A DNA stretch of 30,988 nt from a virus: positions 1-30,988 of IMG/VR virus record IMGVR_UViG_3300037842_000430; one strand, 5' to 3'. The notes beneath the pieces were generated by a model. That model did not search any database. It was not told the origin of the DNA and worked only from the letters and a program-made list of their open reading frames with translations. Position numbers and translations under genes: made by a program. Positions 25,375 through 30,988 of the stretch are shown one piece after another (positions within the stretch are counted from its first letter, which is position 1; each line of letters opens with the position of its first letter).

Positions 25375-25730
25375 ATCAGCCCTCTTTCTTTAGCAATACC
25401 ATGTAGCCTTGCTGCTTCTTCTTCCCAATCCATTTTCACGATACTGTTCCTTTCATGTACCAATTCATAGTACTTATCTTCGCCTATCATTTCAATAGTA
25501 AACTCACCGAACTCAACAGGGTTATCGGTGAACCTCATATGGCACGACGCACACAAACAAAACGCATTCTCCAAATGGGTACGGGTACGCCCATATTTGC
25601 GAGAAATAATGTGAGCGCATTGCAACGCATGAGTCGAACCGCACTTCTCGCACTCACCCTTAGACCTAGTGATTAAAGCATGCAACTTGGTTGCCTTGCC
25701 TTTCGCACCCTTGCCATAAATGTTAGCCAT
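25371..25730 (-). CDS. HNH endonuclease (119 aa)
   Basis: The protein has the full Cys-rich HNH layout: C27-x2-C30, the first motif C38-A-H40, Asn55 (HLENAF), and C60-x2-C63-H64. The four Cys at 27, 30, 60 and 63 should hold a structural zinc, with His40, Asn55 and His64 as the catalytic motif. The N-terminus is basic. Possible roles are Holliday-junction or branched DNA cutting, host DNA breakdown, or homing; its location inside an operon of DNA genes argues against a free-standing homing insertion. Start overlaps the methyltransferase stop by 8 nt with AAGGA about 5 nt upstream. Confidence 0.8.
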   Translation of the reverse strand: MANIYGKGAKGKATKLHALITRSKGECEKCGSTHALQCAHIISRKYGRTRTHLENAFCLCASCHMRFTDNPVEFGEFTIEMIGEDKYYELVHERNSIVKMDWEEEAARLHGIAKERGLI

Positions 25731-26283
25731 TGTTTCCTTTAAGTTGTATAGAACTCTTTATTTCATTACCCCACGAGTCCCACCCTTCGCAAGGCAATCG
25801 TGCAAAAAGTTCTATTTTCCGTTGGGTAGGGAACATTTCTGTTATCCGATCCCTAACTTCAGAAGGCTTAACACTATGCTTGCCACGGGGACTACTGATA
25901 AACTGGCGAATGTTTCTAGCACCTCGTGGTTTAGGTATCGCTCCTCTCTTCCCCACAAGACAGAGTTCTACTTGACTCATTGTGTAGTAGCCAGGATTTA
26001 CTTTTTGTTTATCCCACACAAAGGCGACTGTTGCCCATTGGAACTCCCATGCTTTCATAAGGTCAAGGGCTTGCGGTAGGTGGGGGCTACTTGTCCACAT
26101 GAATAGCAACGAAGCAGTCTCTTCTGAGATGCTTGGTATATCTAGGGCCGCTAACTCTTCTGCGTTCATCGCAGGGTAATGGGCTGTTGCCCCGCCAGTA
26201 GTTTCTTTACCAGAACCATTATGTTGGAGTTGCCCCTTGTAGTCCCAAGGGGGATCAGCGTAAATAATTTGGTATTTAGCCAT
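25723..26283 (-). CDS. MT-A70 family N6-adenine DNA methyltransferase (186 aa)
   Basis: The N-terminal IIYADPPWDYKG holds the DPPW catalytic motif (residues 10-13). It is followed by a HYPAMNAEELAAL segment typical of MT-A70 enzymes, LLFMWTSSPHLPQALDLM, and the later GYYTMSQVELCLVGKRG and RGKHSVKP elements. The enzyme should transfer methyl from S-adenosylmethionine to adenine N6 in DNA. No restriction partner is adjacent, so it is probably an orphan enzyme that protects phage DNA or marks it. It overlaps the winged-helix gene by 8 nt and the HNH gene by 8 nt. Confidence 0.88.
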   Translation of the reverse strand: MAKYQIIYADPPWDYKGQLQHNGSGKETTGGATAHYPAMNAEELAALDIPSISEETASLLFMWTSSPHLPQALDLMKAWEFQWATVAFVWDKQKVNPGYYTMSQVELCLVGKRGAIPKPRGARNIRQFISSPRGKHSVKPSEVRDRITEMFPTQRKIELFARLPCEGWDSWGNEIKSSIQLKGNNG

Positions 26284-26734
26284 TGATGATGCCTAGTATC
26301 AGCAGGTAGGTTCGCTCGTCACGAGCAACCGTCATCTCTTCTTCGGCACGCGTAAGCAGATCGTCATACAATTTTTTATAGTTTTTACGACGAGGATTCG
26401 GTGGCAACAAAAAGTCTTTCATCATTAACTTCGACATGCCCGTAGTGATGTAAGCGTGTTGGTTGTTGCGTACCATTGTAGTCTTAACAACCTTGCCACC
26501 TAACTCCATGTTGCGGATAGCGGCAGACGCTGACTGATGTTTCAACCCGGCAATATCCTCAACCTCTTCAGATGTAGCACCCATCAAGGTCTGGTTCTTA
26601 ATCACCTCAAACACTTTCGACTGGACAGTACCGGCTCGTTTCTTCTCGGACTCAGCGTGCTGTTCACTCGTATCCGAACCTTTCACATACCCCGTAGTAC
26701 CTGCGTACTCCAACGACGGCTCAATCTTCTTCAT
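26276..26734 (-). CDS. Winged-helix-like DNA-binding protein (152 aa)
   Basis: Residues about 35-95 fit a winged helix: a helix (VQSKVFEVIKNQ), then a SEEVEDIAGLKHQSASAAIR helix-turn-helix and a V-V-K-T-T-M strand pair ending in AYITT. The N-terminal 35 residues are charged and flexible, and the C-terminal 45 form a basic-then-acidic helix. Two possible starts exist: ATG at 26734 lies 10 nt after AAGGAG, and ATG at 26743 directly touches it; the first is preferred. It could be a transcription regulator or replication-linked DNA-binding protein. Placed directly before the methyltransferase. Confidence 0.65.
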   Translation of the reverse strand: MKKIEPSLEYAGTTGYVKGSDTSEQHAESEKKRAGTVQSKVFEVIKNQTLMGATSEEVEDIAGLKHQSASAAIRNMELGGKVVKTTMVRNNQHAYITTGMSKLMMKDFLLPPNPRRKNYKKLYDDLLTRAEEEMTVARDERTYLLILGIING

Positions 26735-26879
26735 AATATTCATGCTCCTTATCTTTCCAAAAAGCGAAGTTACCTCCGCACTCTCGACACGACCCGGTTG
26801 GCCGCACCGCTATAGTTTTCCACTCATGGCCGCACGACGCAGCCATGCATACACATAACCAAGTCGGCTCGACCAACAT
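26721..26879 (-). CDS. Small zinc-ribbon protein (52 aa)
   Basis: I choose the ATG at 26879, which has AAGGAGG at a 5-nt spacing and lies 28 nt after the RDF-like gene's stop; the longer alternative from 26939 has no ribosome site and would overlap that gene by 32 nt. Cys9, Cys11, Cys16, His18 and the CREC knuckle (31/34) make a likely zinc ribbon. The C-terminus is acidic and aromatic (EHEYYEED). No family recognised. Confidence 0.65.
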   Translation of the reverse strand: MLVEPTWLCVCMAASCGHEWKTIAVRPTGSCRECGGNFAFWKDKEHEYYEED

Positions 26880-26884
26880 GCCTG

Positions 26885-26891
26885 CCTCCTT
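26885..26891 (-). promoter_or_regulatory. Shine-Dalgarno site deciding start of 52-aa zinc-ribbon gene
   Basis: AAGGAGG on the minus strand, 5 nt before ATG 26879. It is the strongest such site in the leftward operon and shifts the start 60 nt downstream of the longest frame. Confidence 0.75.
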
Positions 26892-26907
26892 AAAGACATC
26901 AACCAGT

Positions 26908-27756
26908 TTACGCGGGTAAGTATTTGGGTCCCGGTCCATGATTAATCTTAACAGGTGTGTTAGCCGGTGGCGAATCCCAACCCTCTACCTCTTCAACAAG
27001 TACAGCCTCCACTATGTCAGGGTCATCCAACATCATTGGTTCCTTAGGGGCAGCAGCCAACACACCAATGTTCGCTTCACCTGCGAGTATCTCTAACGGA
27101 GATGACCCAACAACCAACCTCGGTACAACAAAGTTGCGTGTCTGCCCACCCGAAACCTTCTTACGTTTCTCCAACAATAGCCGGCCCTCAATAACCTTGT
27201 CGGCCTGCAACCCCTCCAACATTTCAGCCATACCCGGCAACTCATGAAAAGCATTCCAACCCTTAGACTCCAACCTCCACACACCACCGAAAGGAATCTC
27301 GGGGAGAATAACTTTCAACCTCGTATACGGTTGACACGACATCGCTTTACCCGATGCCTCGTTCAACGCTACACACTTGCACGGTTCAGACACAATGTCA
27401 GCACCATCAGGAGTATTAACAGGAACCTCCATGTTGACACCATCGCAGCGACGCAACAAACCACCGCCGCCCCATTCCTCATACGAAACAGACACACTAT
27501 CAGGTGGTAGAAACACACGAACATCGTCGGCTTTAGTTAGTACCTGCCATTGGCTTATCTTAGAACGCTGAGGTGTCCACGCTTCAACATCGCCACCATA
27601 CACAGCAGCGATCGCTTCGATACCAACTCTGTCGACAGATGTAAACCTGAATGTATCTATACTCTTCATTGCTTTCGCAGTCTTGATACCTAACCTGATA
27701 CGACCATGCTCAGGTATCCTGCGTGTCCCACTAATAGGCACGATTGCTCTACTCAT
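26908..27756 (-). CDS. Gp3-like recombination directionality factor homologue (282 aa)
   Basis: It closely follows the pattern of the phiC31 Gp3 family: R-L-G-x-K near residue 21, FRFTS (36-40), AVYGGDVEAW (51-60), VLTKADDVRVFLPP, SYEEWGGGGLLRRCDG (91-106), the C-K-C and later Cys pair (126, 128, 141), YTRLKVILPEIPFGGVWRLE (144-163) and HELPG (171-175). Cys104, 126, 128 and 141 may bind zinc. In phiC31, Gp3 binds the serine integrase and switches it to excision. Homologues also occur in phages without such an integrase, where a replication role has been proposed. No integrase is visible in this window. The ATG overlaps the preceding stop by 4 nt. Confidence 0.85.
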   Translation of the reverse strand: MSRAIVPISGTRRIPEHGRIRLGIKTAKAMKSIDTFRFTSVDRVGIEAIAAVYGGDVEAWTPQRSKISQWQVLTKADDVRVFLPPDSVSVSYEEWGGGGLLRRCDGVNMEVPVNTPDGADIVSEPCKCVALNEASGKAMSCQPYTRLKVILPEIPFGGVWRLESKGWNAFHELPGMAEMLEGLQADKVIEGRLLLEKRKKVSGGQTRNFVVPRLVVGSSPLEILAGEANIGVLAAAPKEPMMLDDPDIVEAVLVEEVEGWDSPPANTPVKINHGPGPKYLPA

Positions 27757-27965
27757 TGGTTCTTCTTTCTTTTACGGCGAGGCTTCCACCCACGCTCCAA
27801 CACTTCCTTAGGCTTAGCCCACGTTGCATGACCCATATCATCAAAGCCACACCGATTCAACCTAGTTTCCTCATGCTCCCAACAAGTACCCAACACACCA
27901 GTCGGGACGATACGTTCACCACACTCACAAATAGCAAGCCTCACACCACCAATACCTTTACTCAT
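27753..27965 (-). CDS. Small Cys-rich basic protein (70 aa)
   Basis: The ATG at 27965 is preferred over that at 27989, since GGAGG sits 5 nt upstream and the start then overlaps the preceding 47-aa gene by 8 nt. The N-terminus has C-E-C-G-E, followed by TCWEHEE and a further Cys, which could bind zinc. The C-terminus is strongly basic (RKRKKNQ), suggesting nucleic-acid contact. No family recognised. It directly precedes the Gp3-like gene with a 4-nt overlap. Confidence 0.6.
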   Translation of the reverse strand: MSKGIGGVRLAICECGERIVPTGVLGTCWEHEETRLNRCGFDDMGHATWAKPKEVLERGWKPRRKRKKNQ

Positions 27966-28101
27966 CATCGCCTCCGAAACACTCGACACACATGTATCCT
28001 TCTTCAGTTTCAGTCCAAGCAGGGATACGATTCACCCAACGGCCTGACCCCGGAGCGGTACTCTCTCTACAATCAACACACTTATTACCTATATCTATCA
28101 T
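27958..28101 (-). CDS. Tiny zinc-knuckle protein (47 aa)
   Basis: Found by reading the gap between two larger frames. It has two knuckles, CVDCR (8-11) and MCVECFGG (38-41), separated by a 26-residue stretch with W-x-x-x-I-P-A-W, giving a complete four-Cys zinc ribbon in 47 residues. The ATG overlaps the preceding gene's stop by 4 nt and the stop overlaps the next start by 8 nt. The intact CxxC pairs and exact operon fit support it being a real gene. Role unknown. Confidence 0.65.
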   Translation of the reverse strand: MIDIGNKCVDCRESTAPGSGRWVNRIPAWTETEEGYMCVECFGGDDE

Positions 28102-28367
28102 TCCCTACCATCCTTATGTTTTTCCAACATGTAAGCCAACACCCATTTTAAGCGAGGCAACAACTTGCGTTGAGTATCCAACCGATACTGCGGTACCTTC
28201 GTACCCGCATTACTTTTCCTCTCAACTTCTTGTTCCAATCTTTCGCCAAAAAAATCTACCGCATACCGAATCAAATGCCAATCCCAATACGACAGTTTCA
28301 ACAAGACCTCAGGGAACTCCTCATCCTCATCCTCTATGAGTGCTACCTCTAAGTAATGCTCATACAC
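28098..28367 (-). CDS. Hypothetical helical protein (89 aa)
   Basis: It starts at a GTG that overlaps the Cas4-like gene's stop by 8 nt. It has an acidic N-terminus (LIEDEDEEFPEVLLKLSYWD), then helices with Trp/Tyr (WHLIRYAVDFFGERLEQEVE) and a basic C-terminus (LPRLKWVLAYMLEKHKDGRE). No motif is recognised. It could be an accessory of the nuclease before it. Confidence 0.6.
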   Translation of the reverse strand: MYEHYLEVALIEDEDEEFPEVLLKLSYWDWHLIRYAVDFFGERLEQEVERKSNAGTKVPQYRLDTQRKLLPRLKWVLAYMLEKHKDGRE

Positions 28368-29256
28368 GGTTATCGTCTACGCATTTTCCTTGGAAGCGAC
28401 AGTAGTTGCATTGCCATGCAGTACCAGCACCCAACGTCGCACCATCCTCATTCAACAACAACCATTTACCAGACGACGGAGCAGTCACCTCACCACCAAA
28501 CGGAATATCAGGATCGAAGTGAGAAAACCTACGAGGTATCAACTCAGGTGGCGTACCACCATGCACGCTCGCCGTGATACCCTCCAACCTTTCACGCTCA
28601 GCCTCAGCCCACGGCAGAAACTCTTCCTTCGAGTAATGCCACTCAGCAGCAAACCTACCGATATCATCGATACCCAGCGACGCAGCACGCCCCTTAGATA
28701 TCAACTCCTTAGCCAGATAACCAATGACCAGCATGTCAGCATCAGCAGCCTCCGCATACAACGAACCCTGTAACACATGGGACCAACGCGGCCCCTGATT
28801 TTTCTCGACGCATTGCTTGAACCCGAAACCGTTAATCGATTTCAACTCCAACAAATACTTAGCACCAGCAGACTCAACCACCATGTCAGCATGACCGAAA
28901 CCATACTCACCTAACGGTGTCTCCCATTCTTCGGTAATCTTTAACCCGGTACCCTTCTTGTCTTCCAACCAGCGGGCAATAGCAGGCTCCATGATCCCAT
29001 GAATCATCGTACCCAACCCCATGTTCCAGTTGTCCGATAAGGCAGGCGGGTTAGTTTCCTTTGTACCGGACGTAGCGTACGCTACCTGCCTCGCACAGTT
29101 ACCTGCTTGACTTCCACGCCATCGTGTGCCTTCAGGGTTAGAGGGGGCTTGTGAGCCTTCAGCCCAATAGCCTACTAACCCCGGTAAAGCAACCATCGAG
29201 GCTGTCTCTACTGGTGGATACTCTTGCCCCGCCATGTAACTTAAATCTTTCATCAT
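28360..29256 (-). CDS. Cas4/RecB-like PD-(D/E)XK exonuclease, Fe-S type (298 aa)
   Basis: It has the Cas4/AddB/RecB nuclease core: a His motif (MIHGIMEP, His86), GHAD (Asp124), ELKS (Glu137, Lys139) and a QxxxY-like motif (HVLQGSLYA, Gln163 to Tyr167). Four Cys are arranged as one early Cys (Cys54, in GNCARQ) and a late cluster C283-x2-C286-x5-C292, the usual arrangement for a 4Fe-4S cluster. This suggests an active single-strand exonuclease rather than a degenerate one. No Cas1 or Cas2 gene is nearby, so it is a free-standing phage nuclease, probably for recombination or end processing. Start ATGATG has AAGGAG 4-7 nt upstream and overlaps the preceding stop (ATGA). Confidence 0.85.
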   Translation of the reverse strand: MMKDLSYMAGQEYPPVETASMVALPGLVGYWAEGSQAPSNPEGTRWRGSQAGNCARQVAYATSGTKETNPPALSDNWNMGLGTMIHGIMEPAIARWLEDKKGTGLKITEEWETPLGEYGFGHADMVVESAGAKYLLELKSINGFGFKQCVEKNQGPRWSHVLQGSLYAEAADADMLVIGYLAKELISKGRAASLGIDDIGRFAAEWHYSKEEFLPWAEAERERLEGITASVHGGTPPELIPRRFSHFDPDIPFGGEVTAPSSGKWLLLNEDGATLGAGTAWQCNYCRFQGKCVDDNRV

Positions 29257-29390
29257 ACTTCTCCTTCTGAATAGACTTCACGTTCCATCTCATCCAACTC
29301 ACCAACAAGACCCCATGCTATCTCCTTAGCCTTAGCCTCAGACTCAGCGGTTATCTCAGCCATGTGAGTATAAGTATCTCTTACTTCCAT
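29253..29390 (-). CDS. Small acidic hypothetical protein (45 aa)
   Basis: Found between the 63-aa and nuclease genes. It encodes MEVRDTYTHMAEITAESEAK and continues as one long acidic amphipathic helix to its end (EVYSEGEV). It starts 1 nt after the preceding stop and overlaps the next ATG by 4 nt (ATGA). No family recognised; likely a small coiled-coil protein. Confidence 0.6.
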   Translation of the reverse strand: MEVRDTYTHMAEITAESEAKAKEIAWGLVGELDEMEREVYSEGEV

Positions 29391-29391
29391 T

Positions 29392-29583
29392 CTATATGTC
29401 TTCATCATCCTCTTTCACGACAACTAAATCGTCGTAGCCCATTGCATTAATGTTTACATCATCCCAGTTCACATCGGGTGAAAAGGATTCAACCAACTCG
29501 CAAGCCTCTTCGTGGCTCTCTGCCTCTACCCTCACCCAAAACTCTGTGTTGGTAGAGAACTCAACTTCAAACATTTCTTTCAT
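29392..29583 (-). CDS. Small acidic hypothetical protein (63 aa)
   Basis: It starts within the ATGA overlap at the end of the ArdC-like gene. A beta strand (MFEVEFSTNTEFWVRVEAES) precedes a helix (HEEACELVESF), then an acidic tail rich in Asp and Glu. The beta-alpha pattern 'V-E-A-x-S-x-E-E-A' is widespread in small phage proteins. Net charge is strongly negative, which would fit a DNA mimic or an inhibitor, but there is no direct evidence for this. Confidence 0.65.
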   Translation of the reverse strand: MKEMFEVEFSTNTEFWVRVEAESHEEACELVESFSPDVNWDDVNINAMGYDDLVVVKEDDEDI

Positions 29584-30392
29584 TGCATTGCTCCTTCTAA
29601 TATAGGTTTCACTCTTTTATAACTACGATCTATCCTAACAGCCAACTCATACAATTCCGACGATGACTTATTGCCCCAAGTAGCCAAATAATATTCAACC
29701 TCATCCTGACAATCGATCCCCACCTCCGTCGCAACCAACCAAGCCACCGACTCAGCAACCAACTCACAATCAGCACGATGCTCACGATAATCCTCCGGCT
29801 TAGCCACCAACATCGGATCAAAGTAATGACCCAACTCATGCAACAACACCGTCACCTGAGCAGGCTCACCCAACTCAGGCGACACCCATATCATGTTGTC
29901 CTTACGCTTCAGATACCCGCGAGCAGAACCCAACGAATCCTCCTCGCTAGAAGAAATCGTTAACCCCGTGCTAGTGATAGTTGACGCAGCCAACCTCGAC
30001 CACAACCCCTCAGGGCAAACAGTAGGCTCAGGCCACTCCAACTCAGGGACAGGCTCACCCTCCGTCTGAGACACATCGAACACACTCGTCCAACGAAACC
30101 CAACAAGTTTCTTCTCACCCTCATCATCAACAATAATCGGAGCAAGAATCTTCAACCCCTTCTCACCCTTCTGCACCTGCCTATCAACAGACAACCACCC
30201 AGTTGACCTATCCTTCGCACCATACGGCATCACATAAGTAGCCTCCGGGCATTGAGCAGCAATCAACATACAATTACCAAACGAATAGTTATGCAACTTG
30301 GCAGAAAACTTCAACCAATCTTTCCACCCATCCGTCTTCGTTAACTTCTCAACCGACAAACTAAGTTCATCAAGTTTCTCTTTCACCTTCAT
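29580..30392 (-). CDS. ArdC-like antirestriction protein with zincin metallopeptidase domain (270 aa)
   Basis: The N-terminal half (about 20-115) matches the ArdC ssDNA-binding domain: NYSFGNCMLIAAQCPEATYV, then G-W, VQKGEKGLKILAP (74-85), GFR and VFDVSQTEGEPVPEL (104-118). The C-terminal half carries LLHELGHYF (zinc ligands His185 and His189, catalytic Glu186) and HRADCELVAESVAWLV (205-220), with Glu214 a possible third ligand as in ArdC/IrrE-like zincins. ArdC proteins protect incoming DNA from host restriction. An early position in the leftward operon fits a role soon after entry. AAGGAG lies 8 nt before the ATG. Confidence 0.87.
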   Translation of the reverse strand: MKVKEKLDELSLSVEKLTKTDGWKDWLKFSAKLHNYSFGNCMLIAAQCPEATYVMPYGAKDRSTGWLSVDRQVQKGEKGLKILAPIIVDDEGEKKLVGFRWTSVFDVSQTEGEPVPELEWPEPTVCPEGLWSRLAASTITSTGLTISSSEEDSLGSARGYLKRKDNMIWVSPELGEPAQVTVLLHELGHYFDPMLVAKPEDYREHRADCELVAESVAWLVATEVGIDCQDEVEYYLATWGNKSSSELYELAVRIDRSYKRVKPILEGAMQ

Positions 30393-30672
30393 TGCGTATT
30401 CTCCTTATCGCTTCAATATTATTTTTATTACGGTCGGCTACCACCTCAGGATCTTCCTTCGGGTCAGCCTTAAACAACTCCTTAGTAGCAAACTGATTAG
30501 CATCACCCAACTTGCGTGTGTTCCCATCCCGCACCAACAACGTCGTGTTGATTTCATTCAACAATGCCGTAGTACGAGCCTGATCAACAGGGCTATCGAA
30601 CGGACGGAACCGCAGCGATCCCCTAAACTGATCAACTAATTTCTTTATCCGGCTCAACTTCTGTACTGTCAT
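30370..30672 (-). CDS. Hypothetical protein (100 aa)
   Basis: Not recognised. It is helical and very charged, with a basic N-terminus (KLSRIKKLVDQFRGSLRFRP), a helix (ARTTALLNEINTTLLVRDG) and a basic-acidic C-terminus. Its start, with GGAGG 3 nt upstream, overlaps the preceding gene by 41 nt, and its end overlaps the ArdC-like gene by 23 nt. Being next to ArdC it may act with it, but this is only positional. Confidence 0.65.
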   Translation of the reverse strand: MTVQKLSRIKKLVDQFRGSLRFRPFDSPVDQARTTALLNEINTTLLVRDGNTRKLGDANQFATKELFKADPKEDPEVVADRNKNNIEAIRRIRNEGERET

Positions 30673-30922
30673 TGCCCTCCCTGTATGCTTGTAGCAAAAA
30701 GATTGTTGGATTCTGGCTTATGATTCTATTGCGTGTCTTTAATCCTCTATACCTAGCAGCCTGCCTCGCCGTAGAATAAAAAGAATTCAGATTACAAGCC
30801 CTAGTATCTCCCTCAAGACTCAACTCCCAAGTCGTACCATCAAGCAACCGATCCCAATCATAAAACGGGGGTCGCCCTAGTTTGGGTGGGTTTTTACCCC
30901 AATCAAAATCTATTTCCTTCAT
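30632..30922 (-). CDS. Hypothetical protein, basic HTH-like (96 aa)
   Basis: I choose the ATG at 30922, which overlaps the preceding gene's stop by 4 nt (ATGA) and has GGAGGAG about 5-6 nt upstream; the GTG at 30937 would contain that site. The protein has an acidic-aromatic N-terminus (MKEIDFDWGKNPPKLGRPPF), then a Trp-rich stretch, and SFYSTARQAARYRGLKTRNR, which resembles a short DNA-binding helix-turn-helix. It ends in an acidic tail. A small regulator or DNA-binding protein is plausible. Confidence 0.6.
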   Translation of the reverse strand: MKEIDFDWGKNPPKLGRPPFYDWDRLLDGTTWELSLEGDTRACNLNSFYSTARQAARYRGLKTRNRIISQNPTIFLLQAYREGNDSTEVEPDKEIS

Positions 30923-30988
30923 CGATTCTCCTCCCACATATGAAACAAACGATCATCCAACTCATCAGACTCACCATGAAGATCATAG
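30919..30988 (-). CDS. Partial leftward gene at right edge (last 22 aa)
   Basis: An open frame enters from the right edge and ends in TGA at 30919, inside the next gene's ATG (ATGA). The visible residues are acidic and helical (DELDDRLFHMWEENR). Too short to identify. Confidence 0.6.
   Translation of the reverse strand, partial: YDLHGESDELDDRLFHMWEENR

Noticed and set aside
27744-28352. Plus-strand frames opposite the leftward operon (for example 135 and 115 aa)
   Set aside because: Composition is dominated by Thr, His, Pro, Ser, typical of antisense reading, and minus-strand genes with domains and overlaps explain the region.
28360-29256. Remnant of a CRISPR-Cas locus because of the Cas4-like gene
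   Set aside because: No Cas1, Cas2, effector or repeat array is present; neighbours are phage DNA genes.

Overview
The window is part of a tailed double-stranded DNA phage genome (Caudoviricetes), cut at both ends. Almost every base is coding, junctions are mostly 1-8 nt overlaps, and no tRNA, rRNA, host-like gene or IS element is visible. An actinobacterial host is my best inference, not proven. It rests on a Gp3-like recombination-directionality-factor homologue of the phiC31/actinophage type, an r1t-like small holin, and virion proteins that resemble from memory families of actinobacterial phages. Base composition looks balanced (not computed), which would suit an environmental actinobacterium better than a high-GC streptomycete or mycobacterium.

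Left arm (1-24870, all + strand) is the late module. It opens with the C-terminal part of a portal protein and a Pro-rich small protein. Next come a giant 2589-aa protein and two large uncharacterised proteins (609 and 932 aa). A lysozyme/transglycosylase protein follows, with an N-terminal domain that looks like a zinc-less M15 peptidase. Then come two further virion-like proteins (323 aa; 413 aa with an N-terminal peptidoglycan-binding domain), a 29-aa Lys-rich peptide and two small membrane proteins (a holin and a probable accessory). After a 217-nt leader with a sigma70-like promoter and several hairpins come scaffold, an FmdB-like zinc ribbon and the SU10/DUF5309-type major capsid protein. 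A strong intrinsic terminator follows the capsid gene. The tail part then runs: connector-like protein, beta-propeller-like tail protein, and a fibre with 11-residue repeats and a C-terminal S74 chaperone. A DEDDy exonuclease with a C-terminal zinc ribbon closes the arm.

No tape measure or major tail protein is visible. The order capsid - connector - large beta tail protein - fibre resembles short-tailed phages (T7 genes 10-11-12-17). I infer that the block between portal and scaffold encodes internal/ejection proteins that carry DNA across the actinobacterial wall.

Right arm (24872-30988, all - strand) is a tightly packed early/DNA-metabolism operon read toward the left arm; the two arms converge with a single base between stop codons. 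In transcription order it has a truncated gene entering from the right edge, two unknown proteins, an ArdC-like antirestriction protein with an HELGH zincin domain, two small unknowns, a Cas4/RecB-type nuclease with four Cys in iron-sulfur arrangement, an unknown, two small Cys-rich proteins, the Gp3-like RDF homologue, a zinc-ribbon protein, a winged-helix-like protein, an MT-A70 adenine methyltransferase, an HNH nuclease and three small proteins. Several of these genes are under 60 codons and were found by reading overlaps by hand.
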